A stretch of 64,000 bases of DNA from Liriodendron chinense (lineage: Eukaryota > Streptophyta > Magnoliopsida > Magnoliales > Magnoliaceae). Below, piece by piece: positions 1 to 11,969 of this stretch (its first letter is position 1; each line of letters starts with the position of its first letter). Under the pieces are notes generated by a model that was not told the origin of the DNA, did no database searches, and saw nothing but the letters and a program-made list of their open reading frames with translations. Where the stretch lies: assembly GCA_003013855.2 (NCBI GenBank), contig ML058460.1:1488001-1552000 (forward strand). Reading direction: 5' to 3'. The position numbers and the translations under genes are program-made.

Positions 1-880
1 CGACGAACTACAATTGTCATCGCAAAACTTGTTGCAAATACTTTCACACGAATTTTTTAAAAGACTTTTCGTGACGAGTTTCAAATGTCGTCACAAAAAG
101 TTAGTTTTTGCGATGAATTGGGTTATAGCAAAAAGTAATTTTTTCACTAAGACACAAAAGTCGTCGCAAAAAGTTACTTTTTGCAACGACTTGTTAAACT
201 TGTTGCAAAAACACTTATTTAAACTATTTGCGACGAATATGGTTTCATCGCAAAAACGTACTATTTGCAACAAGATTTCAAATTGTCGCCAATAGTCAAC
301 TTTTTTGCGACGAGCTCCAGCTGTCGTCGCAAAAACTTCTCGTGCGAATTTTTTTCGAGGGGGCGGGAAGGATTTTTAGCGACAAGTTTCAAACGTCGTC
401 GCAAAAAAATCGCTTTTTCGACGAATTAGGTGTCGTGGCAAAAAATGATTTTTTGCCACGACACAATTCGTTGCAAAAAGTATCTTTTAGTGATGACTTA
501 TTATACTCCTCACAAAACACTAATTTAGACTACTTGTGACGAATATGGTTTCATCACAAAAAAGTAGACTGTTTGCGATGAAATTTTAAAATGTCTCCAA
601 TAGTCTCTTTTTTGCGACAAGCACCAACTATTATCACAAAAACTTCTCGAGCGAAATTTTTTTGTGAGGGCGGGAAGGATTTTTAGCGACGAGTTTCAAA
701 CTTCGTCGTAAAAAAATCAATTTTTTGCGACGAATTGAGTGTCATTGCAAAAAGTAATTTTTTCCCACGACAAAAGTGGTTGCAAAAAATGTCTTTTAGT
801 GACGACTTGTTATACTTGTTGCTAAAAATCCGCTTTTAGCGACGACTTATTATACTCATTACAAAAACATCAATTTAAAC
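1..880. repeat. Tandem array of ~308-bp units made of short inverted motifs (CACTA-like subterminal region)
   Basis: Recognisable landmarks recur at about 308-bp spacing: the GACGAATATGGTTTCATC block near 232 and 538, and the GCGGGAAGGATTTTTAGCGAC block near 363 and 672. That makes nearly three copies. Inside each unit the short motif GTCGTCGCAAAAA and its complement TTTTTGCGACGAC alternate, giving many small potential hairpins. Such arrays are typical of the subterminal regions of CACTA transposons, and the AT-rich stretch that follows resembles the one inside the CACTA element at 14790-15330. The terminus itself lies left of the window, so the class is inferred. Short open frames here are by-products of the repeat. 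Confidence 0.6.
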
Positions 881-1190
881 TATTTTGAAAAAAATAACAT
901 TTTCAAAAATAAAATGAGCACTTTGAAAAAAAATTGATATGTTTAAAAAAATTTAGATTTTTAAAAAGAAACTGTGATTTTTTATTTTGAAAAAGAAAAT
1001 GAGAAGTTTGATAAAACAATAAGATTTTAGAAAAAAAAATTGTGTAGTTTTAAAAAAACCAACATTTTGGAAAAAGAGAAAAAAAAGAAGAAGGACAAGT
1101 TTGAGCCGCAACTTGCTGACCTCATGAAAGCTCAATAAATGTGTAGTAATTGAGTGTCTCACCATTAACAATTTCAAATGGCCCATTCTA
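881..1190. repeat. AT-rich internal flank of the left-edge CACTA-like element
   Basis: A run of short A-tract phrases (TTTTGAAAAA, GATATGTTTAAAA) resembles the AT-rich segment at 14790-15330. The stretch near 1090-1150, around CTTGCTGACCTCATGAAA, also resembles about 15945-15985. The two elements therefore share layout as well as style. No coding potential is apparent. Confidence 0.5.
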
Positions 1191-1309
1191 AGGTTTTAGT
1201 AATGTTTATTTGCAATCCAACTTGTTGATAATGTTAACAAGATTTGAGTGAAGAAAATTTAGAAAGATCAAATTTATCCAAAACTTTTGTGGCTTGCAAA
1301 AGTTTTATT

Positions 1310-1510
1310 TTTATTTTTAATGGTTATTCATAATTGTTTTTATTGATATGGCCCACCTGTGATTTATATCTGCATAATTTTTTGGATCACTTCCTAAAAT
1401 GAGATTTGAAAACATATGGATGGTTTGGATATATAGAAAATACATCAAGGTGGGCCCTACATTGTGAAACTTTTCGATTTCATTCCCAATCTCGTACACG
1501 GGTGAGCTTC
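1310..1510. repeat. Fragment of the GTGGGCCC fold-back repeat family
   Basis: Family landmarks are visible: GGCCCACCTGTGATTTATAT on one side and CATCAAGGTGGGCCCTACAT on the other, with ATGGATGG and CCTAAAATGAG blocks between. This is the same core seen in more than twenty places in the window, here shortened. Confidence 0.55.
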
Positions 1511-1635
1511 ATTCCTGTTGTTTTTTCAACATGTTGGTGGCTTGTCGACTGTACATGTGATATTTGAGATTTCCCTTTATCTGTCTATGTGCTCTTATGA
1601 ATAGTTTTCCTTCATCTACTTGTCTGCTCATTGAT

Positions 1636-2060
1636 TAAACGGTGGAAACCAATGTAGATCGCTTCATTAAGTTCCCGATGGACGATCGAACAGTGCGCAT
1701 TATCGATAATCTCTTGATTGACCTCCCAATAAAAAATCGAATGAGACAAAGTACTATCGACCATCTGGTCAACCTTCAATCAATGATCGAATGGTACAAA
1801 CCACCATAGATCATGTCATTAAGTCCCCGATTGAGGATTGAAGTGCACATCATCGACGATCACCTAATCAACTCCAATCGACAATCGAATGACACAAAGC
1901 GTTGTTGACTATCTGATCAACCTCCAATCCTCTAATAAAGGGTGGAAACCACTACACATCGCTTCATCAAGTCCTCGATCGATGATCGAGCAATGCACAT
2001 TACAGATAATTGCCCAATCGACCTCCCAATCAATGATTGTAGAACACTGTAGACACCCCA
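1636..2060. repeat. Three degenerate tandem copies of a ~150-bp unit
   Basis: The phrase GTGGAAACCA...ATCGCTTCATTAAGT...GATCGAACA begins near 1640, recurs in altered form near 1796, and again near 1938. Between these, phrases such as GACCTCCCAAT and ATCGAATG(A/G)(C/T)ACAAA also repeat. The spacing is about 145-157 bp. No function can be assigned and the small open frames across it are incidental. Confidence 0.6.
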
Positions 2061-3026
2061 CCCCAGGCTGAAAAGCTACTTGAATAACTGGATGGATGGA
2101 GGTCCACAACCTAATCCACACCTAAACTATAGGACCAAACCCCATTAGCTAACATCGCAGGGCCCCACCAGGATGTGTGTGTTGTATCCAAGCCATCCGT
2201 CCATTTGGTGGAATCTTTTTACGGCATGATCCCCAAAATGAGACATATCTAAAGCTCAAGTGGACCACACCATAGAAAGTAGTGGGGATTGAACGTTTAC
2301 CATTGAAAACTTCTTTGGGGTCACAGAAGTTTTGGATCAATCTGATAATTATTAGATTTTCCCTTCCTCCAGGTCTGTGTGACCTTATGAATAGGTTGGA
2401 TGGAAAATAATCATTAATGTGGACCTTAGAAAGGCTTCAAAGTTGGGAATTATTGTCCCTACTTCTTTCTATGGTGTGGTCCATTTGAGCTTTGGATCTT
2501 CCTCATTTTTGGGTCTATACCCTAGAATGATCTCTCAAAATGGATGGACAATTTGGATATAATATCATGTTGAGGCCCACAAAACTTAGAGCCATTATGT
2601 TATAGGACGCTCCTTTCTAAATTTTGCAACAAAAGTTGTACCTGCGCAATGTTATAGTCTTAATTAATATAAGCTGTTTATTTCCAAGACATTGCTTACA
2701 AATTAGCATTAAGTTGAAAGTAATTTTTCATTGGGATGATAATTATGGGTGGCACCTACTTGATGGACAATGGTAAAATCTCTTCATTACAGTAAATATA
2801 CCTTTATTATTATTATTATTATTATTACAGTAAATATACCTTGTTTATTACATATCCTTTAGTCGGATGGTTGAAATTAAATACCTTATCAAAGCAACTT
2901 TTGAGAGAGATCTGAAATCTTAATAAGCTCCGCCAAATGGTACATCAGACCATTATTTGGCCATCCATTTCATATGCATTAATCAAATAGTTAGAATCAC
3001 CATTTGAATCTGTTACCTTAATCGCT

Positions 3027-3280
3027 GATCAACTACAAGAAAGTTGGCCTTTACCTAGGAGTTTTTTTACTGAGGAACTGAGTTTCCTAGGTAATAATAC
3101 CCTTTTTCCGTCGAAATTTGAAATTTGTTTATAAATATTGCTTCACTTTTACCAATGAAACTTTTCCTTGGTAAAAGTGGCAAATCCCGACAAAAATAAA
3201 ATTTCGTTGGTAAAAAAGTGTGTTATTTCGTGGTTAAAATTAAGGCTAAAATTAAAGTTTTAGCATACGTTTCCCCAAGA
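3027..3280. mobile_element. Truncated CACTA-like terminus inserted in copy A
   Basis: This segment is absent from the sister copy near 60018. It opens with CAACTACAAGAAAGTTGGCC, close to the common plant CACTA terminus CACTACAAGAAA. It has a CTTTTACCAA/TTGGTAAAAG hairpin near 3149-3178. The right end does not show the expected complement TTTCTTGTAGTG, so the element seems truncated or rearranged. Confidence 0.4.
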
Positions 3281-3399
3281 AATAAATTCAATCTATTGCA
3301 TTTCGATTACAAAAAAGATAATGCACTATTGGATCATTCACAGAAGCAACGGTCATTCTCATCATGGACTGTATCAAGTATCAAATGATAAAACTAAAT

Positions 3400-3656
3400 T
3401 TTTTGCCACCAGAAGGGCCCCAAGGATATCAAAGTGTTTTTTAGGAAAGATTTGCAACCAAAGGTAGGCCCCACATTATGTACAACACAAATAATTGTTG
3501 GGCAGCAGGGACGATCTCCTCTAGGAAGACAACTGGACAGGGATGGGTCTTAAAAACTGGTGTGTTTCCTCTCCTCCTTGTCTGAGAGACTTGCCATTGA
3601 AAGCCATCATAGACTACGAAGGGTTATTGCCTAACCCTAATTTTATCCAGACTTTA
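3400..3656 (+). pseudogene. LINE-type reverse transcriptase tail, 5' piece of copy A
   Basis: By comparison with 60140-60395 this encodes the start of the region after the reverse transcriptase core of a plant LINE (non-LTR retrotransposon). The sister copy reads SGDDLLWEDNWTG, a common phrase just before the zinc-binding RVT domain. Here the frame is broken (TCTAGGAAGACAACTGGACAG in place of the sister's TCTGGGAAGACAATTGGACAG) and then cut by the LTR insertion at 3657. Confidence 0.55.
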
Positions 3657-4907
3657 TGTAACGCTCCGAAATTTCAGTTCTCGTGGAGAGCACGATAGGC
3701 TGAGTTTTCGGGTGTTAATGTGTTAGGTATATATTTCCATACATTCATCTTTATTTCCAATATTCATGGCATTCATAGCATAATGACAAGATTCAAGGTT
3801 CTTATTCCACGTTTTTCTACTCTACGTTATCAAATATAGTGTCCTTAAATCATACTAAAACATATAATGTTCCACTTTCCATCTTCATGAGAGACTTAAT
3901 TCGATTTAAATGATAATTAATCTATTTTATGAAAATAAACATAATTTGTCTTCAAGTTGATACGGCTTCATCGTCCGTCATTGACCACCATGAAATTTTA
4001 TACTCTTCAATCTGTAAGTTGGTTCGTCAAATGGATCGTCACCTGCACAATCTGGTGGTGCTTTATAACATTGTCCCAGGAGGGAATGAGTTGCTTGCAA
4101 TAAACTCAGTGAAGGTTACCCCCTAAGATTAACACAATAATATCCAAACATAATCATATCCAACCAAAACATACATGAGAAAATCATAATTAATGCGATG
4201 CATGAAATGCATGCTCTAGTTAAGGCACACTAACTCAATAAGACGGGAACACACCCACTCCTACTAGCCACTAGTTACTAGAGGTTCTAAGAATGGAACT
4301 GTAACACTCTGGTCTTCCAATACTCGGGTGTTATCTTAAATTCTTCATTCCTTCAAATAAATCGTGAAATCACATATTCACGCACTGATTAAAGCCTAAA
4401 AATTTTAAAGGCTACACATTAGAAAATATTTTTGGAATCTTAACCTAGACGAAACTTTTATTAGGAGGGTAGGTTGTGAGTCATCAGTCCTTCGTAACGC
4501 AGCCCAAGTACACACACGTCTTAATTAACACCTTCGATTGCCCGTGCGCAGCGCCCTTGAGCACTTAGTATTAGACCCTAGTGATTTATCTATGATGACC
4601 TTGAAACCATCGTCATGTTGACCGCGCCATCACTGCGGTTGCAATGGTGAAAATCGCACGTCAATCCGATACCCAAGTGCGAATATATTGACAATTGATC
4701 AAAACATTCGAAAAATGTAGTTTCTACATACCTGTGTGGGGCCCACCTAATGTAGGTCCATTGCAGGGTCTCCCAACCGGTCATTTCCCCTCCTTTACCA
4801 TTATAAAAAAAATATAAAAATAAATAATAAAAAAATTGGAGTAATGATGATTAACATCTCACTCATGCCTCCCCACTCCTCCCCATGTCACCACCATTGC
4901 TTCATTA

Positions 4908-4912
<5 letters not shown>

Positions 4913-4954
<42 letters not shown>
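4913..4954. repeat. (AG)n microsatellite
   Basis: About 21 uninterrupted AG units. The equivalent site in the other LTR (11877-11967) has a TA tract in front of the AG tract, so the locus has changed since the LTRs were identical. Confidence 0.9.
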
Positions 4955-4956
<2 letters not shown>

Positions 4957-6809
4957 TATCAAGAAAGGTGAAGGAAAGTAACGTACACACCTCACCCACT
5001 TGTTCCTTCCTTTCTTTCCTTCTTCTCCATCCATCCGTCCATCCGTCCATGGAGAGATCAATCTCCATCTAGGTGAGTACACCCTCCACTCTTTGTGTCC
5101 ATCCATCCATGAAGAGATCAACCTCCATCTAGGTAAGTACACCCCCCACTCTTTGCATTGATTTCCTTATCATTCTTTTCTTCGTGATGTAAGGTTGGGA
5201 TCCACTGATAGTGGACCGCATGATGGAGATCATGGGTCATCCAAACTATCCATGCTACAGATGCCTCCACACACCGCACATGTATTAAAAGAGAGAGTGA
5301 GAGAAGGACGTGAGGTCCTCTCTTGGTGGACGTCCATACGTCTGGCTCCTTTTTTATGCTATAAAACAATGGAGCTCACCATGACCCCACCATAGTGTAT
5401 TTGTTAGATCCAGGCCGTCATTCATCTTCTCTAATCATTTTAGGCTATGGACAGAAAAATCAGTCTAATATGACTTTTGGTGGGCCACATCTTACCAAAG
5501 CCGTCCATACCATTGAAAATTTCTTAGGGTCCCAATGTTACGTTTTCTGTGCGATCCGAACTACGCAAATCAAGGACCATACCTATAGTGGTGTGTATGG
5601 ACCCACACCCTCATGTACACACACAGTTGCACGTGTGCACTCACACACACAAAATATATATTTATATATGTATATAAAAAAAAAAAGAGGTGACAATCCT
5701 CTGTGGATAGAGAGAGACGTCTGTCTCTTTTTCTTTCAAAATAACTTGGGTTCCACCATGGCTACACCTTGATGTTTCTGAGAAATCCACGCCGTCCATC
5801 AGTTTGCCCATATCATTTTAGGGCGGGATACAAAGAATGAGACTGATCTAGATCTCAAGTGGGCCCTGTTGAAGGAAACAATACAAGCTGTTGAAATCTT
5901 CCCCAGGCTCACTATCATATTTTGTTACAACAAAACCTACCCAAAGAAGATCTCTTCGGATCCTTCATGGGCTGGCCAAACTTATGGACGGATTGGAGTG
6001 TCCACTAGTGGGACCCACTTATTGATATAGTGAAAAAAAAATTGAATAAATAAAAATAAAAGCAAACACAACTGCTCCTACAACATTGGCAGCTCATGCA
6101 TCTAAGACGCTGGGCGTTTTTAGTGGTCCACTCGTGGCCCCATTGTGACATGTATGCTTCATCTACACCGTCCATCTGTTTTCCCAGATTATTTTAGGTG
6201 GTGGATCCAAGTATGAGGCAAATCCAAATCTCATGTGGACCACGCCGCAGGAACCAGTGGTCATTGATGCCCACCATTGAAAATCCCTCTGCGGCCACTG
6301 TGGTGTTTATTTTCCAATCTTAAGCAAAGGTTAGCGCAGCCCATCTTGGGGTCCCACCTTGACGAATGTATGATGTTCCTTGCTAAGTTTGGTTTTTCAT
6401 TCTAGAAATGTCTGGATTCTGGTGCTTTGGGCCATCTTTGGGTGATTGTAGTGGGGCCCATGTAGGAGCTATGTGGGAGCTACCACTTGGGAATTTTCCT
6501 TAGCATAGGTGGCTACAAGAATGACTTCTTATTTGGGCCAAGGCAGACCCCACGTGATCGAGAGTCTGATCCCAAAATGTTGCTAGGCACAATTGTGTAG
6601 AAACTTCTGGTACCATTATCTGGACATGTGCGAAACATTATATGTGCGCATCTATCATGCCCCACCTTACGAGATTTGAAGACTATATATATGTCTGTCA
6701 TGTGCACTTAACAGAACGTCAAAAGGTGACCCCATTTGATGGTGGGACGTGCCCAAAGTCATACTAAAAACCATTTCTGCAATATTATCTGCACACATCT
6801 TTTAAGTAT

Positions 6810-8188
6810 TGTAGACGCCCGCCTCTCCGCGCTCCCGAATTCTTCCTTTAGGAAAAGGCGTGCGTGCGTGCGAATCGCTGTTTGTGCCACTGGCTCGCCT
6901 CGTTCTCGAGGGCTTTTTCTCGGTTGTCGTGTTAAGTTGGATACGTTTGGATGAGTTTATGTATGACCAGAGTCGCCACTAGCCAGTTACTTCGAATCTA
7001 CAGTCGGCTAGACCCCATAGAAACGTTAGAGAAAGGAATCTGAAGATTCCTTCCTCTAAAATGACTCCTTTTGATCTGCGGCCAAAGATTCGACGTAAGG
7101 GATCACGGTTACAGGTTGAGAAGATGTTAAGCACCCCACATTGCCCATACCAAAGTACGGTCTCTACTTCACAGAATCGAACTAATACTTGAAAGTCTGA
7201 TTTAATTCTCGTACACTCATGAATGATATGATGCATGAATGTAGGTCTGAACAGTAAGAGTTTCTGATGGGTAGGTTTCCATTAACAGGCAAGTCCAGAG
7301 CATACGCTCGAACTGACAGGTGCTTTATGCGGGATGCATGCTGTGTATTTGAGTAATCAAAATGTTTGCAGTGATAAACAGGGGGGTTGGAGGAATAATA
7401 AATGTTGTACTTATGCTAAATGCGAATGAGATGATGCCAGTAAAAGAGTAGCTGGATGGACGAAGGTATCACAAGGGTTTGCTTCGAGTGGTTAGATCAG
7501 GACTTGGGTAGCTTTGGAGACTTGGACCGGGGTTAGGCTGAACTGGACCAGGGCTAGGCTCTTCTCACTTGAGCTCTCTTTGGTGGAGGGATTGACTAAA
7601 GGGATGGAGATGGACTCGGAACTTATGGGATTTCTGTAAGAGTTGAGGGATTTTTCTAGACGATCAAACAAGAGAGGGGCATGGGTATTTATAGTTGCGA
7701 GCAGTGGCCGCTCGTGTAAATAGGCTTGGGCGGCACCCTGGGAGCCTCCCATATGGCCTCGCTGCTCCAGCTTCGGAGCGTACGTACCCCGAACCTAAAG
7801 CAGCAAAGCCCGAGGTTCGAGGTTCGGACCTACTCCGAAGCTGTGGCTCGGAACCAGGTGAGTTGACTGGGTTTGAAAGATGGATTGACACGGTGAGTTG
7901 ACTAGGTGAAAGGGCTGGAATGACCCTGTGAGTCGACTCAGTGATTTGACTCAGCGGGTTGACTCACCAAGTTCGACTTTTTTGAGATTTTTTGACTGAT
8001 TTTTCTTATGGGGGGTTTTTCAGGCTGCTGTTTAGGGGTGAGTCGACTGGGTTCAGGCTTGAGCTGGGCTATGGATTGGGGCTTACAAGGGTGAGTTTGG
8101 CTGGGTTTGGACATGGGATTTGGGAGTATGGTCCTCCGTTCATTCAGCTATCTCTACCAACATTGTAGCCGAAGGTGGGGTGTCTACA
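6810..8188. mobile_element. 1.38-kb solo-LTR-like insertion with TGTAGAC...GTCTACA ends
   Basis: Comparison with the uninterrupted site at about 13805-13835 shows that this block is extra. Its ends are TGTAGACGCCCGCC and, inverted, TGTAGACACCCCACC, as in an LTR with extended terminal inverted repeats. The flanking 5-mers AGTAT (6805-6809) and GGTAC (8189-8193) are a plausible but diverged target duplication. A central stretch has several GTTGACTC/GAGTCGACT phrases. There is no coding sequence. Confidence 0.6.
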
Positions 8189-8929
8189 GGTACCCATGTT
8201 TGGGCCTTTGTTAAAAATTGTATACATGCAAACAAAGAGATCTGTCATTATGAGTTTTGAAGACCACACATTGGTCTGTCAAGTGGTCATTTCATTTTTC
8301 CAAAAGCTGGCCCCTTGTGATCACGAATTGGACTTAAACGTAGCCCAAAACCATTTCTGCATGTAAAATATGTTTAATTAAAAATCTACGTGGGGCCACA
8401 TCCATGAAATCCACCACCTTCATAAAGTATTAAATAGGTCAGTTAAACCTTAAACCCTGAATCTAGATTTTATAGACCAATTTCCTAAAATTCTAGAGCC
8501 ACCACCCTAGGGTTAATCATAAACATATAAGTTATGTGATATGGTAATCTAACCGCATAAATGATCTAAAACGTGGTAGGGTCGAATTCTAGTACGCGTG
8601 TGCATGTTTCAGGCAACATTGGGAGATGCTTCGATTCTTAAGGTGATGATTCTTCCCCTTCAGCTTTCTGTTGCTATGTTAATTAAGTAATAGTTTTAAT
8701 AATTTATAATTGATATTTTAACTTTGTCTCATGATTATCTGTGTTGTTATCTAATCATATATTTAATTTTTGTGATACATGAATTTCTTCTTATAACTGT
8801 GAATTGTTTACGGACATTGGAATTATCATTTTCACTTCTCATGTTTGGAATCAGGGAGTGGATTATGAATGTGAATGGTTGTGATCACCTATATCTGATG
8901 GGGCCTTTAGAAGCAAATATTGAAAATAT

Positions 8930-9530
8930 TTTTAGAATGTCTTTATATGGACTAGTTTGACTGAATATCCCATTGAGATGAATTATTGACTATGTCCCTA
9001 GTTGGACTAATGTGGGAATATTTTGATGGTGTCCTTATATGGACTGGTTGGACTGAATGTCCTGTTGAGATAGTTTATTGATTATGTCCCTAGTTGGACT
9101 GGTAAAAAATATTTTGGAGATTATTGCAAGGAAAGCCCACTAGTTGTAAGGGAATGTCATAATTGGTTTGGTTGTAAAGTGGAATAATAATGGTTGGTTT
9201 AATCATGCATATCATGGCACAGATGGGACGTGTGGTGATGAGCCATATTACCATCGGATGGTCTGGTTGCTAAAAGCACTTACCCTCGAGGTATTTTCGC
9301 TGGCTTTAGACCACCATAGAGTGCGTCATTTAGTGAGAGCATGTACCTTTGGCATTTTCACTGGTGATAGCTACTCGTGATATTGTGGGGCTGATGTGTG
9401 TCCTTAGTGACTTCCAGACTACTGGATGAGGCCGATGTGTGTCCTTAGTAACTTCTAGATCACCAATTGATGGATTTGCATTGTGGGGCTGATGTGTGTC
9501 CTTAGTGACTTCCAGACCACATTTTCCAGC
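8930..9530. repeat. Short tandem repeats in the 3' part of the 5' LTR
   Basis: A phrase of about 110 bp built on CTTATATGGACTNGTTNGACTGAAT and ATGTCCCTAGTTGGACT occurs twice between 8930 and 9110. The phrase GGGGC(T/C)GATGTGTGTCCTTAG followed by a CTTCCAGAC-like ending occurs three times between 9383 and 9520. Direct repeats like these are common in long LTR regulatory parts. Confidence 0.6.
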
Positions 9531-10077
9531 TGGATGTGCATTCCCAGACTAAGGGACATATGCATGCATTCATGCATTTAAGAAAGATTGTGTCATGGAT
9601 GTTTTGTACATTTTTTTTATTCTTGATTAATTTGTTGATGTGTAATCTTGAGGGGACCTCACACTGAGTTGCCCACTTATGCTGTTAAATTTCAACCATA
9701 CAATTGGTGTAGGTGATTTGAATAATGTACAGGTTATATTGGAATGGAGCAAGATGGTTAGGTTATGCTGATGTCATGGATCAAAGGGCTGTGTTTAATG
9801 GTTGTTGCTTTAAATTTTATACATAATTGTAATTGTTTATTATTGTATTTTGAATTAAATTTGAGATATTTGGTTTGTATAAACCCTATTAGGCACCACT
9901 CTGAGATGTTTGTTGTATCTTTCCTATACGCATGGTTTATTTTCTTCCGCGGTGAATACCTTTCTTGAAATGATACTTAGAAATAGATTAAAATGTGGGT
10001 TTTCTTCATAGGCTAACGCCCAGGTCTCCGAAACGCAGATCTAAAACTCGGGTTGCGAAAATTCGAGGCATGACAGG

Positions 10078-10089
10078 TGGTATCGGAGC
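10078..10089 (+). promoter_or_regulatory. Primer binding site (initiator Met tRNA type)
   Basis: TGGTATCGGAGC differs by one base from the common plant primer site TGGTATCAGAGC. It lies two bases after the LTR end at 10075, in the expected place for minus-strand priming. Confidence 0.65.
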
Positions 10090-11242
10090 GAAGTGACGAT
10101 AAGCCAGGCCTTGGAAAAAAGAAGCTTATACAAACTACGGATGTCTTAAGTAGGGTGATGAAATTAGAGAGTTGAACTTAGGTGAATTCTCCTTAGACTT
10201 AGGTTGTATTGTGAATTAGAGACACAAACTTAGGCCCCTTGAAACCCACCAAGAAAATCGTTTAAACTTAGAAACAAAACTTAGGTTCCATTGAAAAATC
10301 ATTGCCCACCAAATTACACTTTAGACTTAAGAGTAGCATTGTTGATATCAAAAAAATAGTAGAGCAGTAAATAACTAGTAAATGATTTGACCTTCGACAA
10401 AGCACTAAAACCAAGTTGGGAATCCGATTAAGTAGAAACTTTGCGATTAAGATCGTCGTAGTTAGTTGACTATGTGGGCATCAATCTTAGCAACCTGTAG
10501 AACTTTATGGTAATTCGAGTGGAATAGTTCATCAAATAATCAGAGTGCGCAGTAGATAGGTGATGGGCCATTGCGGCTATTCTTATTGGGAATAGAAAAT
10601 TATATGTTGTTCCCCAAAAGTCTAGAACAATCGGGACCGTGGACTTACGGAATTGTGTTTAAGCAAAATATATGCAGTTTGATCCAATTTTTAAATCCTG
10701 GCGATTACTAATGATCTCAATGTCCTGATCAAGCAGAAGATTGAGATTCACCAGGATTAAAAAAGGGTACCAATGAACTCACTGCCCTGATCAGGCAGAA
10801 GATCAAATGTATCAGGCTCAGACCCATTATAACCGTTCGTTCGTGAAAGCCTGAACTCTATGAATAGAAAAATGTTATTTTTACTCTAGATAGTGGGGAA
10901 CTATCATTGAAAAAAAAATTCTTTGCATATGATTCATCTCATGAATAAACTTCTAATCCCAATATATATAATTGTAGGAAATTGTGATATCAATGGGCTG
11001 TAAAATAAACCCTAGTTTTTGTTTAGCATTGAAAGGATTCCAACCTTTAGAGGAACCTGCATATAATAGTCAATATCTAAGACATGATACAAGAGTTGTA
11101 GTAAAAATTTTAAGATAACTTATTAAATCCAAGTCGTGATTGCACGCTTGACCATGTGTGAAATATGATACACCATTAGGATAATTTAATTACTTCTAAC
11201 ATATGATTGAGACATAAGTTCTTAAATCTCTGGGGCGATATT

Positions 11243-11260
11243 TCTTTATGGGGGGTAGAT
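11243..11260 (+). promoter_or_regulatory. Polypurine tract before the 3' LTR
   Basis: A G-rich run (ATGGGGGGTAGAT) directly precedes the second LTR, which begins TGCAACACCC. Its position and composition fit a plus-strand primer. Confidence 0.55.
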
Positions 11261-11874
11261 TGCAACACCCTGGTCTTCCATTACTCGGGTGTTCTCTTAA
11301 ATTCTTCTTGCCTTTGAATAAATCATGAAATCACATATTCACACATTGATTAAAGCCTAAAAATTTTAAAGGCTGCACATTAGAAAATATTTTTAGAATC
11401 TCAACCTAGACGAAACTTTTATTAGGAGGGTAGGTTGTGAGTCATCAGTCCTTCGTAACGCAACCCAAGTACACACGCGTCTCGATCAACACCTTCGATT
11501 GCCCGTACGGTGCCCTTGAGCACTTAGTATTGGACTCTAGTGATTTATCTATGATGACCTTGAAACCATTTTCATGTTGACCGTGCCATCATTGCGGTCG
11601 CAACGGTGAAAATCGCATGTCAATCCGATACCCGAGTGCGAAGATATTGACAATTGATCAAAACACTCGAAAAATGTAGTTTCTGTACACCTGTGTGGGG
11701 CCCACCTAATGTGGGGCCATTGCAGGGTCTCCCAACCCGTCATTTCCCTTCTGCAATTATAAAAAAATATATAGAAATAAATAATAAAATAATGAAAAAA
11801 TAGGAGTAATGATGATTAATATCTCACACATGCCTCCCCACTCCTCCCCACGTCACCACCATTGCTTCATTAAT

Positions 11875-11876
<2 letters not shown>

Positions 11877-11967
<91 letters not shown>
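11877..11967. repeat. (TA)n(GA)n compound microsatellite
   Basis: About 25 TA units run straight into about 20 GA units, at the position that has only AG units in the left LTR. Confidence 0.9.

Positions 11968-11969
<2 letters not shown>

Larger units (their letters stand above)
2149..3656 (+). repeat. Host repeat copy A, part 1 (left of the 23-kb insertion)
   Basis: This stretch is clearly homologous to 59133-60395 on the same strand: a fold-back block (2149-2620), a stretch with a TTATTATT microsatellite, and then the start of a LINE-type coding tail. It stops abruptly at 3656 after ATCCAGACTTTA and resumes at 26785 with CCTAGAACAG, exactly as the uninterrupted copy reads across 60395. Relative to that copy it carries an extra insertion of about 250 bp at 3027-3280. 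Confidence 0.8.
4300..10075 (+). repeat. 5' LTR of the LARD-like element
   Basis: It begins TGTAACACTCTGG and ends GAGGCATGACA. It contains fold-back family segments (about 5195-5460, 5750-6010 and 6110-6480), an AG microsatellite, and a 1.38-kb insertion at 6810-8188 that the right LTR lacks. The last kilobase has short internal repeats. The 125-residue open frame at 5395-5772 lies in fold-back sequence and is not a gene. Confidence 0.65.
10076..11260 (+). other. Internal region of the LARD-like element, non-coding
   Basis: It lies between the primer site and the purine tract. I find no open frame of note and no gag, protease, integrase or reverse transcriptase signature. Two related phrases ending in CCTGATCA(A/G)GCAGAAGATC lie near 10720 and 10780. 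Confidence 0.55.

Noticed and set aside
5395..5772. 125-residue plus-strand frame
   Set aside because: It lies in fold-back and microsatellite sequence of the LARD LTR; the matching stretch of the other LTR (12477-12680) is not open over the same length, and no domain is recognisable.
10078..10089. tRNA gene remnants at TGGTATC motifs (also 31221 and 40418)
   Set aside because: They are 11-13-bp primer sites next to LTR ends; there is no surrounding cloverleaf sequence.
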